A DNA stretch of 64,000 nt from Rhizobiaceae bacterium (GCA_016742175.1 JACVCH010000019.1:1-64000), one strand, 5' to 3'. Positions 44,259-53,560 are shown, counted from the first letter of the stretch. The notes: generated by a model not told the origin, from the sequence alone. Translations and numbers: made by a program.

Positions 44259-45467
44259 TCAAACGCGCTCGATGATCGTTGCGGTGCCCATGCCCGCGCC
44301 GATGCACAGCGTGACGAGTGCGGTGTTCAAATCGCGGCGCTCCAGTTCGTCGAGCACCGTGCCGAAGATCATCGCACCGGTCGCGCCGAGCGGATGGCCC
44401 ATGGCGATCGCGCCGCCATTGACGTTGATCTTGTCGTGCGGAATGTCGAAAGCCTGCATGTATCTCAGCACGACCGAGGCGAAGGCCTCGTTGAGCTCGA
44501 AGAGGTCGATGTCGGAAAGCTGCATGCCGGCGCGCTCGAGCAGCTTTTCGGTCACGTCGACCGGGCCGGTGAGCATCAGCGCCGGCTCGGAGCCGATGTT
44601 GGTGAAGGCCTTGATGCGCGCGCGGGGCTTGGACGACAGCTTCGCGCCGCCCTCTTTCGAGCCGAGCAGAACGGCCGCCGCGCCGTCGACGATGCCGGAG
44701 GAATTGCCGGCATGGTGGACGTGGTTGATGGCTTCGACTTCCGGGTGGCGCTGGATGGCGACTGCGTTGAAGCCGCCCATCTCGCCCGGCATCACGAAGG
44801 ACGGGTTGAGCGAGGCCAGCGACTGCATGTCGGTCGACGGGCGCATGTGCTCGTCATGGTCGAGGATGGTGAGGCCGTTCTGGTCCTTCACCGGCACGAC
44901 CGAATTCTTGAAGTAGCCGTTCTTCCAGGCATTGGCCGCGCGCTTCTGGCTTTCGACAGCGTAGGCGTCGACGTCGTCGCGGGAGAAGCCGTATTTGGTC
45001 GCGATCAGGTCGGCGGAGACGCCCTGCGGCATGAAATAGCCCGGCAGGCCGACCGAGGGGTCCATGAACCAGGCGCCGCCCGACATGCCCATGCCGACGC
45101 GCGACATGGATTCGACGCCGCCCGCGACGACGAGTTCGTCTGAACCGCCGGCGATCTTGGCCGCGCCGAGATTGATGGCGTCGAGGCCCGAGGCACAGAA
45201 GCGCGAGAGCTGGATGCCGGGCGCCTTCATGTCGTAGCCGGCCTCGAAGGCGGACGAGCGCGGGATGACCGAGCCGGCCTCGCCGACCGGGTCGACGCAG
45301 CCGAAGATGATGTCGTCGACATTGGCGGTGTCGACGCCGTTGCGGTCGCGCACGGCTTCCAGAACCTTGGCGCCGAGGCGCACGGCAGGCACTTCGTGCA
45401 GCGAGCCGTCCTTCTTGCCGCGGCCGCGCGGCGTGCGCACGGCGTCATAGACGAATACGTCAGTCAT
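44259..45467 (-). CDS. fadA: Acetyl-CoA acyltransferase (thiolase)
   Basis: Encodes 402 residues. Cleaves 3-ketoacyl-CoA in beta-oxidation. The acylating Cys is in QLSRFCASGLDAIN, the second active-site block is NVNGGAIAMGHPLGATGA, and the final Cys base in VTLCIGAGMGTATII. Thiolase signature VGMGMSGGAW and NEAFASVVLRYM are visible. It forms the beta subunit to the preceding-position hydratase/dehydrogenase in the same operon (22 bases apart). Confidence 0.93.
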   Translation of the reverse strand: MTDVFVYDAVRTPRGRGKKDGSLHEVPAVRLGAKVLEAVRDRNGVDTANVDDIIFGCVDPVGEAGSVIPRSSAFEAGYDMKAPGIQLSRFCASGLDAINLGAAKIAGGSDELVVAGGVESMSRVGMGMSGGAWFMDPSVGLPGYFMPQGVSADLIATKYGFSRDDVDAYAVESQKRAANAWKNGYFKNSVVPVKDQNGLTILDHDEHMRPSTDMQSLASLNPSFVMPGEMGGFNAVAIQRHPEVEAINHVHHAGNSSGIVDGAAAVLLGSKEGGAKLSSKPRARIKAFTNIGSEPALMLTGPVDVTEKLLERAGMQLSDIDLFELNEAFASVVLRYMQAFDIPHDKINVNGGAIAMGHPLGATGAMIFGTVLDELERRDLNTALVTLCIGAGMGTATIIERV

Positions 45468-45487
45468 CGGGGGTTCTCCTCTGATCC

Positions 45488-45943
45488 TCAGAACTGGGGT
45501 TCGACCGTCACATCGGTCGTGACCGAATTGGCAATGAAGCAGGCGTCGTGCGCCTTGTGATGCAGCTCTTCGATGGTCGCCGCATCGCCGTCGGATTCGA
45601 CGCGCGGGCGCAGCGTGACCTTCACGATGGCCATGCGGCCATCCGCATTCTTCGCCATCACGCCTTCCGCACGATCCATATAGGAGCGGATGTCGATCTT
45701 TGCCCGTTTGGCGAAATCGAGGAACCACAGCATGTGGCAGGAGGCGAGCGAGGCGACGAACATTTCCTCGGGGTCGATGGCTTCAGCGTCGCTGTAAGGG
45801 GCAGGCACGATGGTCGGGGCAGCGGAGGCCGACAGGACGGCGCCGCCGTCGAAGCGCAGCTCGTGGACGCGCGAATAGCGGCCTGCGAGGAAGTCCGCTC
45901 CGGCTTCCTGCGCCCACTTCAATTCGGCGACGTGCTGCGACAT
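45488..45943 (-). CDS. OsmC-family peroxiredoxin
   Basis: Encodes 151 residues. OsmC/Ohr-like fold with its two redox Cys: VASLASCHMLWFLDFAKR and HKAHDACFIANSVTTDVTVEP. Reduces organic (possibly lipid) hydroperoxides. It sits inside the beta-oxidation operon, between acyl-CoA dehydrogenase (9 bases away) and thiolase (20 bases), which fits detoxification of lipid peroxides generated alongside fatty-acid breakdown. Confidence 0.9.
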   Translation of the reverse strand: MSQHVAELKWAQEAGADFLAGRYSRVHELRFDGGAVLSASAAPTIVPAPYSDAEAIDPEEMFVASLASCHMLWFLDFAKRAKIDIRSYMDRAEGVMAKNADGRMAIVKVTLRPRVESDGDAATIEELHHKAHDACFIANSVTTDVTVEPQF

Positions 45944-45952
45944 TCGTTCTCC

Positions 45953-47122
45953 TCAGAGCGAGCGGGCGATCAGGAGCTTCATGATCTCGTTGGTGCCGCC
46001 ATAGATGCGCTGGACGCGCGCGTCGCGGAACATGCGGGCGATCGGATATTCGTTCATATAGCCATAGCCGCCGAAGAGTTGCAGGCACTCGTCGACGATC
46101 TTGTTCTGCAGGTCCGACAGCCAGTATTTCGCCATCGAGGCGGTGACCGGATCGAGGCCGCCATTCACGTGGCGCGCGACGCAGTCATTGTAGAAGACGC
46201 GGCCGATGGTGGCCTCGGTTTTCAGTTCGGCAAGCTTGAACTGGGTGTTCTGGAACTCGATCACAGCCTTGCCGAAAGCCTTGCGCTCCTTGACGTAATC
46301 GATGGTGAGCGAGAGGGCGCGCTCGATCATGGCAATCGCGCCGGCGCCGATCTGGAGACGTTCCTGCGGCAGTTGCTGCATCAATTGGATGAAGCCCTGC
46401 CCTTCCTCGTGGCCGAGCAGGTTCGAGGTCGGCACGCGCACATCGTTGAAGAAGAGCTCGGAGGTGTCGTTCGACTTCAAGCCGATCTTGTCGAGGTTGC
46501 GGCCACGCTCGAAACCCTCGACCTCGTCGGTCTCGACCACGATCAGCGAGGTGCCCTTGGCGCCGGCCGACGGGTCGGTCTTGGCGACGACGATGATGAG
46601 ATTGGCGAGCTGGCCGTTGGTGATGAACGTCTTGGAGCCGTTTATGCGGTAGTGGTTGCCATCCTTTTCGGCGCGCGTCTTGACGCCCTGGAGGTCGGAG
46701 CCGGCGCCCGGCTCGGTCATGGCGATGGCGCCGATCAATTCGCCCGACGCCATCTTCGGCAGCCACTTCTGCTTCTGCTCCTCGGAGCCGTAATGGAGGA
46801 TGTAGGGCGCGACGATGGAATTGTGCAGCGAGATGCCGAAGCCGTCGACGCCGACATGGCCGATCGCCTCGATGATCGCGCTCTCATGCGCGTAGGTGCC
46901 GCCCGAACCGCCATATTCCTCGGGCATGGAGGCGCACAGCAGCCCCGCTTCGCCGGCCTTCTTCCAGCTTGCGCGGTCGAAGCATTCCGCCTTCTCGAAT
47001 TCCTCGTAGCGCGGCGCAATCTCGGCATCGAGGAACTTCTCGGCCATGTCGTAGAGCATGGCAACGTCGTCACCGGCCCAGTCGGGCTTCGGCAGGCCGA
47101 GAACGGTTGCGGGATGGGTCAT
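45953..47122 (-). CDS. Acyl-CoA dehydrogenase
   Basis: Encodes 389 residues. FAD-dependent: substrate and FAD regions IGAIAMTEPGAGSDLQGVKT and YRINGSKTFITNGQLANL, then LQIGAGAIAMIERALSLTIDYVKERKAFGK and the C-terminal FGGYGYMNEYPIARMFRDARVQRIYGGTNEIMK. The catalytic Glu is probably the one in GTNEIM. Length is that of short/medium-chain types. Begins after the 115-base inverted repeat that separates it from the 598-residue homologue. Confidence 0.93.
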   Translation of the reverse strand: MTHPATVLGLPKPDWAGDDVAMLYDMAEKFLDAEIAPRYEEFEKAECFDRASWKKAGEAGLLCASMPEEYGGSGGTYAHESAIIEAIGHVGVDGFGISLHNSIVAPYILHYGSEEQKQKWLPKMASGELIGAIAMTEPGAGSDLQGVKTRAEKDGNHYRINGSKTFITNGQLANLIIVVAKTDPSAGAKGTSLIVVETDEVEGFERGRNLDKIGLKSNDTSELFFNDVRVPTSNLLGHEEGQGFIQLMQQLPQERLQIGAGAIAMIERALSLTIDYVKERKAFGKAVIEFQNTQFKLAELKTEATIGRVFYNDCVARHVNGGLDPVTASMAKYWLSDLQNKIVDECLQLFGGYGYMNEYPIARMFRDARVQRIYGGTNEIMKLLIARSL

Positions 47123-47159
47123 GCGATGAAGGTCCTCTCAACCAGCAGTGCTCGACGTT

Positions 47160-47274
47160 GCCCCCCTCTGTCCTGCCGGACATCTCCCCCGCAAGGGGGG
47201 AGATTAGCCGCCACCAATGCCACCGCGTGATCTCCCCCCTCGCGGGGGAGATGTCCGGCAGGACAGAGGGGGGC
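47160..47274. repeat. Large intergenic inverted repeat
   Basis: Arms of 45 bases at 47160-47204 and 47230-47274 match at 44 of 45 positions (GCCCCCCTCTGTCCTGCCGG... read inward on each side), with a 25-base centre. Each arm itself contains a CTCCCCC/GGGGGAG hairpin. It looks like a rhizobial REP/RPE-type element or a miniature inverted-repeat element. It lies in the gap between two acyl-CoA dehydrogenase genes. Confidence 0.85.
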
Positions 47275-47311
47275 GCGACAGAGCGCAGACATCACAATCG
47301 TATTTTGATTG

Positions 47312-49108
47312 CTAGAACGCTTCGGCAGAAAGCGCCATCATGGAATCCGCTCCGGACGAAATGCGGGCGAGATGCGCGGACGTTTCTGGCATGAGACGGT
47401 CCATGAAGAAGCGCGCGGTGGCGAGCTTGTTCTCGTAGAATTCGGCCGAGCCGTTGGCGCCGGCTGCGATCTTGTTCTGCGCGGTCTTCGCCATCATCGC
47501 CCACATGTAGCCGAGCGAGACGAGGCCGAAGAGGTGCATGTAGTCGGTCGAGGCGGCGCCGGCATTGTCGGGCTTGCCCGTCGCGTTCTGCATCAGCCAC
47601 ATGGTCGCGGCCTGGAGGTCGTTGAGGCCCTTCTTCAGCGACTTGGTGTAGGGCGCCATCGTCTCGTCGGCGCGGTTTTCCTCGCAGAAGGCGCCGACAT
47701 CCTTGAAGAAGGCCTGCACGGCGCGGCCGCCGTTCTGGCCGAGCTTGCGGCCGACGAGGTCGAGCGCCTGGATGCCGTTGGCCCCCTCGTAGATCTGCGC
47801 GATGCGGGCGTCGCGCACGAACTGGCTCATGCCCCATTCCTCGATATAGCCATGTCCGCCATAGACCTGCTGCGCCATCACGGCGTTGTCGAAGCCCTTG
47901 TCGGTCAGGACGCCCTTGATAACCGGCGTCATCAGGCTCATGTGGTCCTCGGCCTGTTCGCGCGCCTTCTCGTCCTCGGAGCGGTGGGCGACGTCGGACT
48001 TCAGCGCGGTCCACAGGATCAGGGCGCGGCCGGCCTCGTTGATGGCGCGCATGGTCATCAGCTTGCGGCGGATGTCGGGGTGGACGATGATCGGGTCGGC
48101 CTTCTTCTCCGGCGCCTTGACGCCCGAGAGCGAGCGGCCCTGAATGCGGTCCTTGGCGTAGACGACGGCGTTCTGGTAGGCGATCTCGGAAATCGACAGG
48201 CCCTGCAGGCCGACGCCGAGGCGGGCCTCGTTCATCATCACGAACATGGCTTTCAGGCCGCCATTCTCCTGGCCGATCAGCACGCCCTCGGCCTCGTCAT
48301 AATTCATCACGCAGGTCGCGTTGCCGTGGATGCCCATCTTCTCCTCGATGGAGCCGCAGGAGACGCCGTTCTTCTCGCCCGGATTGCCGGTCGCATCGAG
48401 CTTGAATTTCGGCACGATGAAGAGCGAGATGCCCTTGACGCCTTCGGGCGCGCCTTCGATGCGGGCGAGCACCAGATGGATGATGTTCTCCGACATGTCG
48501 TGTTCGCCGGCCGAGATGAAGATCTTCTGGCCGGAAATCTTGTAGGTGCCGTTGCCCGTCGGCGCGGCTTTCGTGCGCAACAGCCCCAGATCGGTGCCGC
48601 AATGCGGTTCCGTCAGGTTCATGGTGCCGGTCCACACGCCCTCGACCATCTTCGGCAGATAGGTCTCTTTCTGCTCGTCGGAGCCGTGGGCGAGGATCGC
48701 GGCGACTGCGCCCTGCGTCAGGCCCGGGTACATCATCAGCGCCATGTTGGCGGAGGACATGTATTCGCCGATCGCCGAATGAACTGTGTAGGGCAGCCCC
48801 TGCCCGCCATATTCAGCCGGGACGGCCAGGCCCATCCAGCCGGCTTCGCGGTACTGGTCATAGGCGGCCTTGAAGCCCTTCGGAGTCGTCACCGAGCCGT
48901 CTTCGTGGCGGGTGCAGCCTTCCTCGTCGCCGATGCGGTTCAGCGGATGGAGCACGTTCTCGGCGAGCTTGGCGCCTTCCTGAAGGATCGCCTCCAGAAC
49001 GTCCGGCGTCGCATCGGCGAAGCCGGCGAGATTGCCGTAGCGCTCATAGCCGAGAACTTCATTCAGAACGAAAAGCGTGTCCGCGACGGGCGCCTTGTAG
49101 GTCGGCAT
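47312..49108 (-). CDS. Long acyl-CoA dehydrogenase
   Basis: Encodes 598 residues from MPTYKAPVADTLF at 49108. ACAD superfamily, long form with C-terminal extension: WTGTMNLTEPHCGTDLGLL, YKISGQKIFISAGEHDM, MNEARLGVGLQGLSISEIAYQNAVVYAKDR and YGGHGYIEEWGMSQFVRDARIAQIYEGANGIQALDLVGRKL. It resembles the FadE12/DmdC-like group active on medium or sulfur-containing acyl-CoAs; precise substrate unknown. Gene controlled by the palindrome at 49187-49218, probably by the MerR regulator downstream on that strand. Confidence 0.92.
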   Translation of the reverse strand: MPTYKAPVADTLFVLNEVLGYERYGNLAGFADATPDVLEAILQEGAKLAENVLHPLNRIGDEEGCTRHEDGSVTTPKGFKAAYDQYREAGWMGLAVPAEYGGQGLPYTVHSAIGEYMSSANMALMMYPGLTQGAVAAILAHGSDEQKETYLPKMVEGVWTGTMNLTEPHCGTDLGLLRTKAAPTGNGTYKISGQKIFISAGEHDMSENIIHLVLARIEGAPEGVKGISLFIVPKFKLDATGNPGEKNGVSCGSIEEKMGIHGNATCVMNYDEAEGVLIGQENGGLKAMFVMMNEARLGVGLQGLSISEIAYQNAVVYAKDRIQGRSLSGVKAPEKKADPIIVHPDIRRKLMTMRAINEAGRALILWTALKSDVAHRSEDEKAREQAEDHMSLMTPVIKGVLTDKGFDNAVMAQQVYGGHGYIEEWGMSQFVRDARIAQIYEGANGIQALDLVGRKLGQNGGRAVQAFFKDVGAFCEENRADETMAPYTKSLKKGLNDLQAATMWLMQNATGKPDNAGAASTDYMHLFGLVSLGYMWAMMAKTAQNKIAAGANGSAEFYENKLATARFFMDRLMPETSAHLARISSGADSMMALSAEAF

Positions 49109-49186
49109 GGCAGTCCTCCGAAAGAAAGCTGAAAGCCCCTTTCCCGGTCCTGCCGGCGGGGCGCTGATCCGGAGAGGATGACTATC

Positions 49187-49218
49187 AAACTTTGACGTTT
49201 GCGTAAACGTCAAAGTTT
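49187..49218 (-). promoter_or_regulatory. MerR-type operator and promoter of the acyl-CoA dehydrogenase gene
   Basis: Perfect palindrome AAACTTTGACGTTT (49187-49200), 4 bases, AAACGTCAAAGTTT (49205-49218). Read on the minus strand it contains TTGACG as -35 and, after 19 bases, TTGATA as -10. The long 19-base spacer with a dyad inside is characteristic of MerR activation. The same core occurs at 63647-63666. Confidence 0.7.
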
Positions 49219-49240
49219 TGAATTGCGAGCGACGCGCATG

Positions 49241-49270
49241 AAAAAAGCCGGCTCGCGAGGAGCCGGCTTT
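49241..49270 (-). terminator. Rho-independent terminator of the MerR gene
   Basis: AAAGCCGGCTC (49244-49254) pairs with GAGCCGGCTTT (49260-49270); on the minus strand a T run (49246 to 49241) follows. Ends the MerR transcript before the acyl-CoA dehydrogenase promoter. Confidence 0.8.
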
Positions 49271-49295
49271 CATAAAAGGCAGAATGTCGGTCGGG

Positions 49296-49748
49296 TCAGG
49301 CGGCGTTGGCGCGCTGACGCTCCTCGACCAGCGAGGCGACGCCGTCGCGCGTCTCGCGCAGTTCGTCGATCGCCTCGTCGAGCTGGCGGCGCTGCTCCTC
49401 GAGCCGGGCGATCTGGCGCTCCGACTTGTCGAGGACGAAGCGGTACTGCTTCATGTTGGTGCCCGCCGGATCGTAGAGATCCATCATCTGCTTGATCTCG
49501 CGCAGCGAGAAGCCGACCTTGGTGCCGAAGGTGATGAGCTTCAGGCGCGCCAGGTCGCGGTGTGCGTAGAGGCGCGTGGTGCCTTCGCGCTTGGGCTGGA
49601 TGAGCCCCTTGTCCTCGTAGAAGCGCAGCGTGCGCAGGCTGACGTCGAATTTGCGCGCGACATCGCCGATGCGCATGAGTTCGCCACTGTCGTCGCCCGA
49701 GGCATTGGAAAAGGAGGCCACGTCCGTGCCGGCCGGCATGATGTTCAT
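49296..49748 (-). CDS. MerR-family regulator of fatty-acid degradation
   Basis: Encodes 150 residues from MNIMPAGTD at 49748. Typical MerR winged helix (about 22-90): MRIGDVARKFDVSLRTLRFYEDKGLIQPKREGTTRLY and KLITFGTKVGFSLREIKQMM, then a coiled-coil dimerisation helix (about 95-145) without Cys effector residues, so it does not sense metals by thiols. Resembles the LiuR/fatty-acid regulators of alphaproteobacteria. Its place beside the acyl-CoA dehydrogenase gene and the palindrome suggests that it controls this operon. Start uncertain by three codons. Confidence 0.85.
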   Translation of the reverse strand: MNIMPAGTDVASFSNASGDDSGELMRIGDVARKFDVSLRTLRFYEDKGLIQPKREGTTRLYAHRDLARLKLITFGTKVGFSLREIKQMMDLYDPAGTNMKQYRFVLDKSERQIARLEEQRRQLDEAIDELRETRDGVASLVEERQRANAA

Positions 49749-49760
49749 GTCAGATCCCGT

Positions 49761-50015
49761 GATTCTTGATTCGGTTCGCTTGTCGCGAAAATTTGTGGCG
49801 AGGCGAAGGACGCCTTCGCGGATAAGTCCCTCGCCTTCCGTAAGGCAAGCGAGGCATGGGGCGCGCATATAATCCGAGACGGATCGTGCTGCAAGTGCGA
49901 AACGCCCCCTGAGACGACTTTACCCAGCTTGCGGATGCGTCAGCCGGTCAGTTCCCGGTAAGGTTGGTTAACGGCTTGTTTACCATGGATGGGGAAAGGT
50001 GACGTCCAGCGACTC
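49761..50015 (+). promoter_or_regulatory. Upstream region of podJ with GANTC sites and CtrA-like box
   Basis: The 379-base gap 49749-50127 between the MerR and podJ genes carries GATTC at 49761 and 49768, GACTC at 50011 and a near CtrA box TTAA-N7-TTTACC at 49968-49984. These fit cell-cycle control of podJ, which is regulated by CtrA, GcrA or DnaA in relatives. CATATAAT (about 49867) may be a -10 element. Nothing else is recognised in the gap. Confidence 0.45.
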
Positions 50016-50127
50016 ACCGTGATCTGTCTCGTATCTCGTTCCTCACGGCTTCGATCCTCCGGCGCCGGGACGTCGCCGGAAAGTCAACGGGTCCGGCTGA
50101 GGCCGGCAGAGGGCAACGGGCGTCAAG

Positions 50128-53100
50128 ATGACCACCAAGCAAGCTTATCTCGATGCGTTGAACAACGGCCGGCGGCGGCGCCCGACGACCTCGATCGATG
50201 ACCTCAACCGCACCCTGGCGGAGCTGGAGACGCGCATAGCCGGACGCGTGGACGAACCCGCGACACCGATCGCGCCGGAAAAGCTCGCTGCCGACTTCGA
50301 GACCCAGCGCCGGCGCAAGGAAAGCGTCGAGACGGCCGGATCGATCGCGGCGGAACTGAAGCTCCTGCGCGACGACCTCAACGCCAAGCTGGCGGCCGGC
50401 ATCGAGCGCGAATTCGCCGCGCTGAAGACGCAGATCGAAGGCGCCCGCACCGCGCCCGCCGCCTGCCGCGCCGATGAAATCTCCGGCGAGGTCGACCGCC
50501 TCGGCGGCATGATCGACGCGCTGGCCGCCCGCGGCGGCGAAGACAATGCCATCCGCTTGCAGGCCGAGATGGAGGAAATCCGCCAGGCGCTTGCCGACGT
50601 CGCCCGCGAATCGACCGCCGAAAAGCGCTGGGACGACCTCGACCGCCGGCTCGACGCCTTCGCCGGCCCCGAATCCGACCTCGTGAAGGGCATCCAGGGC
50701 CGTCTCGAGGAACTCGGGTCGGTGGTTTCGACCCTGCCGGAGCCGGCCGCCATGCGCGCCCTCGACGACAAGCTCAAGGTGCTCGCCGCCGCCATGGACC
50801 GCTTCGCCCAGAAGCAGGGCCCGCTCGGCGACGGCGCGCTCTCTCTGATCGACGAACGGCTCGACGAAATCTCCCGCGCCATCGCGGCCTCCGCCGGCAC
50901 GGGACGCGGCCTCATCGTCGACGGCAAGCCGTTCGACCGCATCGAGGCGCGCATCGGCTCGCTCGCCAAGCAGATCGACGAACTGATCGAGGATCGCCCG
51001 ACCGCCGACATCGGCGCGCAGATCGCCGCCATGAGCGAGCGGATCGAGGAGATCGCCGCCCGCGCCGCCATGCCGCACGAGACGATCGCGCGGCTGGCCG
51101 AGCAGATGAGCGCCATTGCCGGCAAGGTCGACGCGATCCCCGCTTCGCCCGACCTCTCGGAAATCTTCAAGGGCGTCGAAAGCCGCTTTGCCGCCTTCTC
51201 GCAGACCGTGGACGAGCGCAGCGCCGCCGGCGCCGCCAAGAGCGAGCAACTCTTCGCCGAACTCGACCAGCGACTCGGCGCGCTCGCCCAGCGGCTGGAA
51301 GAGGTTCAGGCCGGCCAGTCGCGCGATGCGCTGATGGCGGCGATGGACGAGCGCTTCGCCGCCTTCGCCGACAGTTTCGAAACGCGCCTCGGCGGCATCT
51401 CGCAGCGGCTGGAGACGACGACCGCCACGCTGGTCTCGATCGACCCGGACCTGGTGAAGAGCCTCGAAGCGCAGGTCGCCGGCCTTGCCGAGGCGATCCA
51501 GTCGCCTTCGCGTATGCCGGCCGAATTCGAGGATGTCGCGCCGCGGCTCGAACGGCTCGAACGCATCATCGCCGACAACCATGCGGCGATGCTCGAATCC
51601 GCGCGCGAAGCCGCCGAACAGGCCGCACGCGCGGTCGGCTCCACCGGCTCGCGCGACAATGACGTGGTGCAGGGCCTTGCCGACGACCTGCGGGCGCTCG
51701 AAGCGCTGGCGCGCCGCTCCGACGAGCGCAACACCAAGACGTTCGAGGCGATCCACGACACGCTGCTGAAGATCGTCGAGCGGCTCGGCGCAATGGAGTA
51801 TGACGCGCAGGAGGATGAAGAGCCCGCGCGCGTCGGCATCGCCGCAGCGCCGGCGCTCCACGCCGATGTCGACGACATGTCGATGGAGCCTAGCCTCGAC
51901 GCCGGCGAAGCGACCGTTCCGGTGAGCGATCCGGCGACCGGCGCGGACCACCCGCGTTCGATGATCGCACGCGTGCTTGGCCGCAGGCGGCGGGAAAAGG
52001 ACGAGACGCTGGCGGCGGCAACCATCGCAGCGCCCGAACTCGAACTCGATGCGCCGATCGATCCGGCCATCGTCAACCAGCCGATCGAACCCGGCCACGG
52101 CTCGCCGGATCTCAACGCCATCATGCGCCGCGTCCGCGACGAGCGCTCGGTGCAGGGCAAGGACGGTGCGCCGGCAAGCGTCGACGCCAAGGCCGACTTC
52201 ATCGCCGCCGCGCGTCGCGCCGCGCAAGCCGCCGCCGCTGAGGCCGAAGCACTGAAGTCCGGCAAGTCCGGCGACGGTTCGCAGCGCTTCAGCCTGTCGA
52301 AGCTCCTGAAGTCGAAGAACCGCGTCGTCTCGATGGGCATCATCGCCGTGACGCTCGCCCTTGCCGGCCTGCAGATCGGCAAGACGCTGACCGCCGAGGA
52401 TGCGGTTGCCGCCGCGGAGCCTGCCGAAACCGTGACGCTGGCCGCCGTTGCCGCGCCTGAAAAGGCCGTAGAGGCCGCCAGGCCCGCCGCCGTCCGTGAC
52501 ATGACCGCGATGGCGAAGGCGCCGGAGCCGAAGATCGAGGCGTCGAAGCCGGTGCTCGCTTCAGTCCAGCCGAAGGCACCGGACGCTACGTTGGCGACCG
52601 CTTCGATCGCACCCGACGTGCGCAATCCCGCCCCTATCCAGCCGAAGCCCGCAGCGCAGGCCGAGGAAGCGCCGAGCGTGACCGCCGTTCCGCTCGAGGC
52701 GGGCAATGCCGTGCTGCGCGAGGCGGCCGAGGCGGGCGATCCGAAGGCCTGGTTCGAGATCGGCAACCGCTATGCCGAAGGCCGCGGCGTCGCCGCAGAC
52801 ATGAAGGCCGCGGCGCTCTGGTACGAAAGCGCTGCCGAATCCGGGCTTGCCCCGGCGCAGTACCGCCTCGCCAACATGCTCGAGAAGGCGACCGGGGTCG
52901 AACGCGACGTGCCGCGCGCGATCGGCCTTTACGAACAGGCCGCCGCCAAGGGCAATGCCAGCGCCATGCATAATCTCGCCGTGCTCCACGCGATGGGCGC
53001 CAGCGGGCGCACCGACAACGAGGCGGCGGCGCGCAACTTCACCAGGGCAGCCGAACTAGGCGTGCGCGACAGCCAGTTCAATCTCGGCATCCTTGCGGCC

Positions 53101-53532
53101 AAGGGCGTCGGCATGAAGCAGGATCTCGCGGCCGCCTATAAATGGTTCGCGGTCGTCGCCGAAGCCGGCGACGCGGATGCCGCCGGCAAGCGCGACGAGG
53201 TCGCCAAGCTTCTCTCGCCGGCCGATCTCGACAAGGCGAAGAAGGCCGTCGAATTGTGGTCGGCGAAGCCGCTCGACGCGGCAGCCAATTCGGTCACGGT
53301 TCCGGAGGCCTGGACGGAGGACATGCAAGTCACCGCCGGCGTCGATCTCGGCGCGGCGATCAAGAAGGTGCAGGCGATCCTCAACGCCAATGGCTACGAT
53401 GCGGGCACGCCGGACGGAATCATGGGCGCCAGGACGACCGCCGCCATCGCCTCCTTCCAGAAGGACAACGAGATGGAGCCGACGGGACGGATCGACGAGC
53501 CGCTGGTACGCGCGCTTCTCGCGCTCGGCTGA
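50128..53532 (+). CDS. podJ: PodJ-like polar localization protein
   Basis: Encodes 1134 residues. N-terminal cytoplasmic region (about 1-700) rich in long coiled coils with Ala/Glu/Arg repeats; one membrane helix at about 732-751 (RVVSMGIIAVTLALAGLQIG); periplasmic Pro/Ala linker; four Sel1-like repeats (about 871-1015, AWFEIGNRYAEGRGVAADM); and a C-terminal peptidoglycan-binding domain (about 1071-1134, VQAILNANGYDAGTPDGIMGARTTAAI). The order coiled coil, membrane helix, Sel1 and PG binding is that of PodJ, which marks the new cell pole in Caulobacter and Agrobacterium. Terminator follows at 53561. Confidence 0.85.
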   Translation: MTTKQAYLDALNNGRRRRPTTSIDDLNRTLAELETRIAGRVDEPATPIAPEKLAADFETQRRRKESVETAGSIAAELKLLRDDLNAKLAAGIEREFAALKTQIEGARTAPAACRADEISGEVDRLGGMIDALAARGGEDNAIRLQAEMEEIRQALADVARESTAEKRWDDLDRRLDAFAGPESDLVKGIQGRLEELGSVVSTLPEPAAMRALDDKLKVLAAAMDRFAQKQGPLGDGALSLIDERLDEISRAIAASAGTGRGLIVDGKPFDRIEARIGSLAKQIDELIEDRPTADIGAQIAAMSERIEEIAARAAMPHETIARLAEQMSAIAGKVDAIPASPDLSEIFKGVESRFAAFSQTVDERSAAGAAKSEQLFAELDQRLGALAQRLEEVQAGQSRDALMAAMDERFAAFADSFETRLGGISQRLETTTATLVSIDPDLVKSLEAQVAGLAEAIQSPSRMPAEFEDVAPRLERLERIIADNHAAMLESAREAAEQAARAVGSTGSRDNDVVQGLADDLRALEALARRSDERNTKTFEAIHDTLLKIVERLGAMEYDAQEDEEPARVGIAAAPALHADVDDMSMEPSLDAGEATVPVSDPATGADHPRSMIARVLGRRRREKDETLAAATIAAPELELDAPIDPAIVNQPIEPGHGSPDLNAIMRRVRDERSVQGKDGAPASVDAKADFIAAARRAAQAAAAEAEALKSGKSGDGSQRFSLSKLLKSKNRVVSMGIIAVTLALAGLQIGKTLTAEDAVAAAEPAETVTLAAVAAPEKAVEAARPAAVRDMTAMAKAPEPKIEASKPVLASVQPKAPDATLATASIAPDVRNPAPIQPKPAAQAEEAPSVTAVPLEAGNAVLREAAEAGDPKAWFEIGNRYAEGRGVAADMKAAALWYESAAESGLAPAQYRLANMLEKATGVERDVPRAIGLYEQAAAKGNASAMHNLAVLHAMGASGRTDNEAAARNFTRAAELGVRDSQFNLGILAAKGVGMKQDLAAAYKWFAVVAEAGDADAAGKRDEVAKLLSPADLDKAKKAVELWSAKPLDAAANSVTVPEAWTEDMQVTAGVDLGAAIKKVQAILNANGYDAGTPDGIMGARTTAAIASFQKDNEMEPTGRIDEPLVRALLALG

Positions 53533-53560
53533 CACGCTTTCGCAGCCTTTTTGCAACCAT

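Noticed and set aside
40970-44275. An 1101-codon open frame on the plus strand
   Set aside because: It is the complement of the fadB/J, thioesterase and toxin genes, whose proteins are recognisable; its own translation has low complexity (Asp/Arg/Gly/His-rich) as expected from GC-rich antisense DNA.
47309-49132. A 607-codon plus-strand frame
   Set aside because: Exactly opposite the long acyl-CoA dehydrogenase; arises from codon bias.
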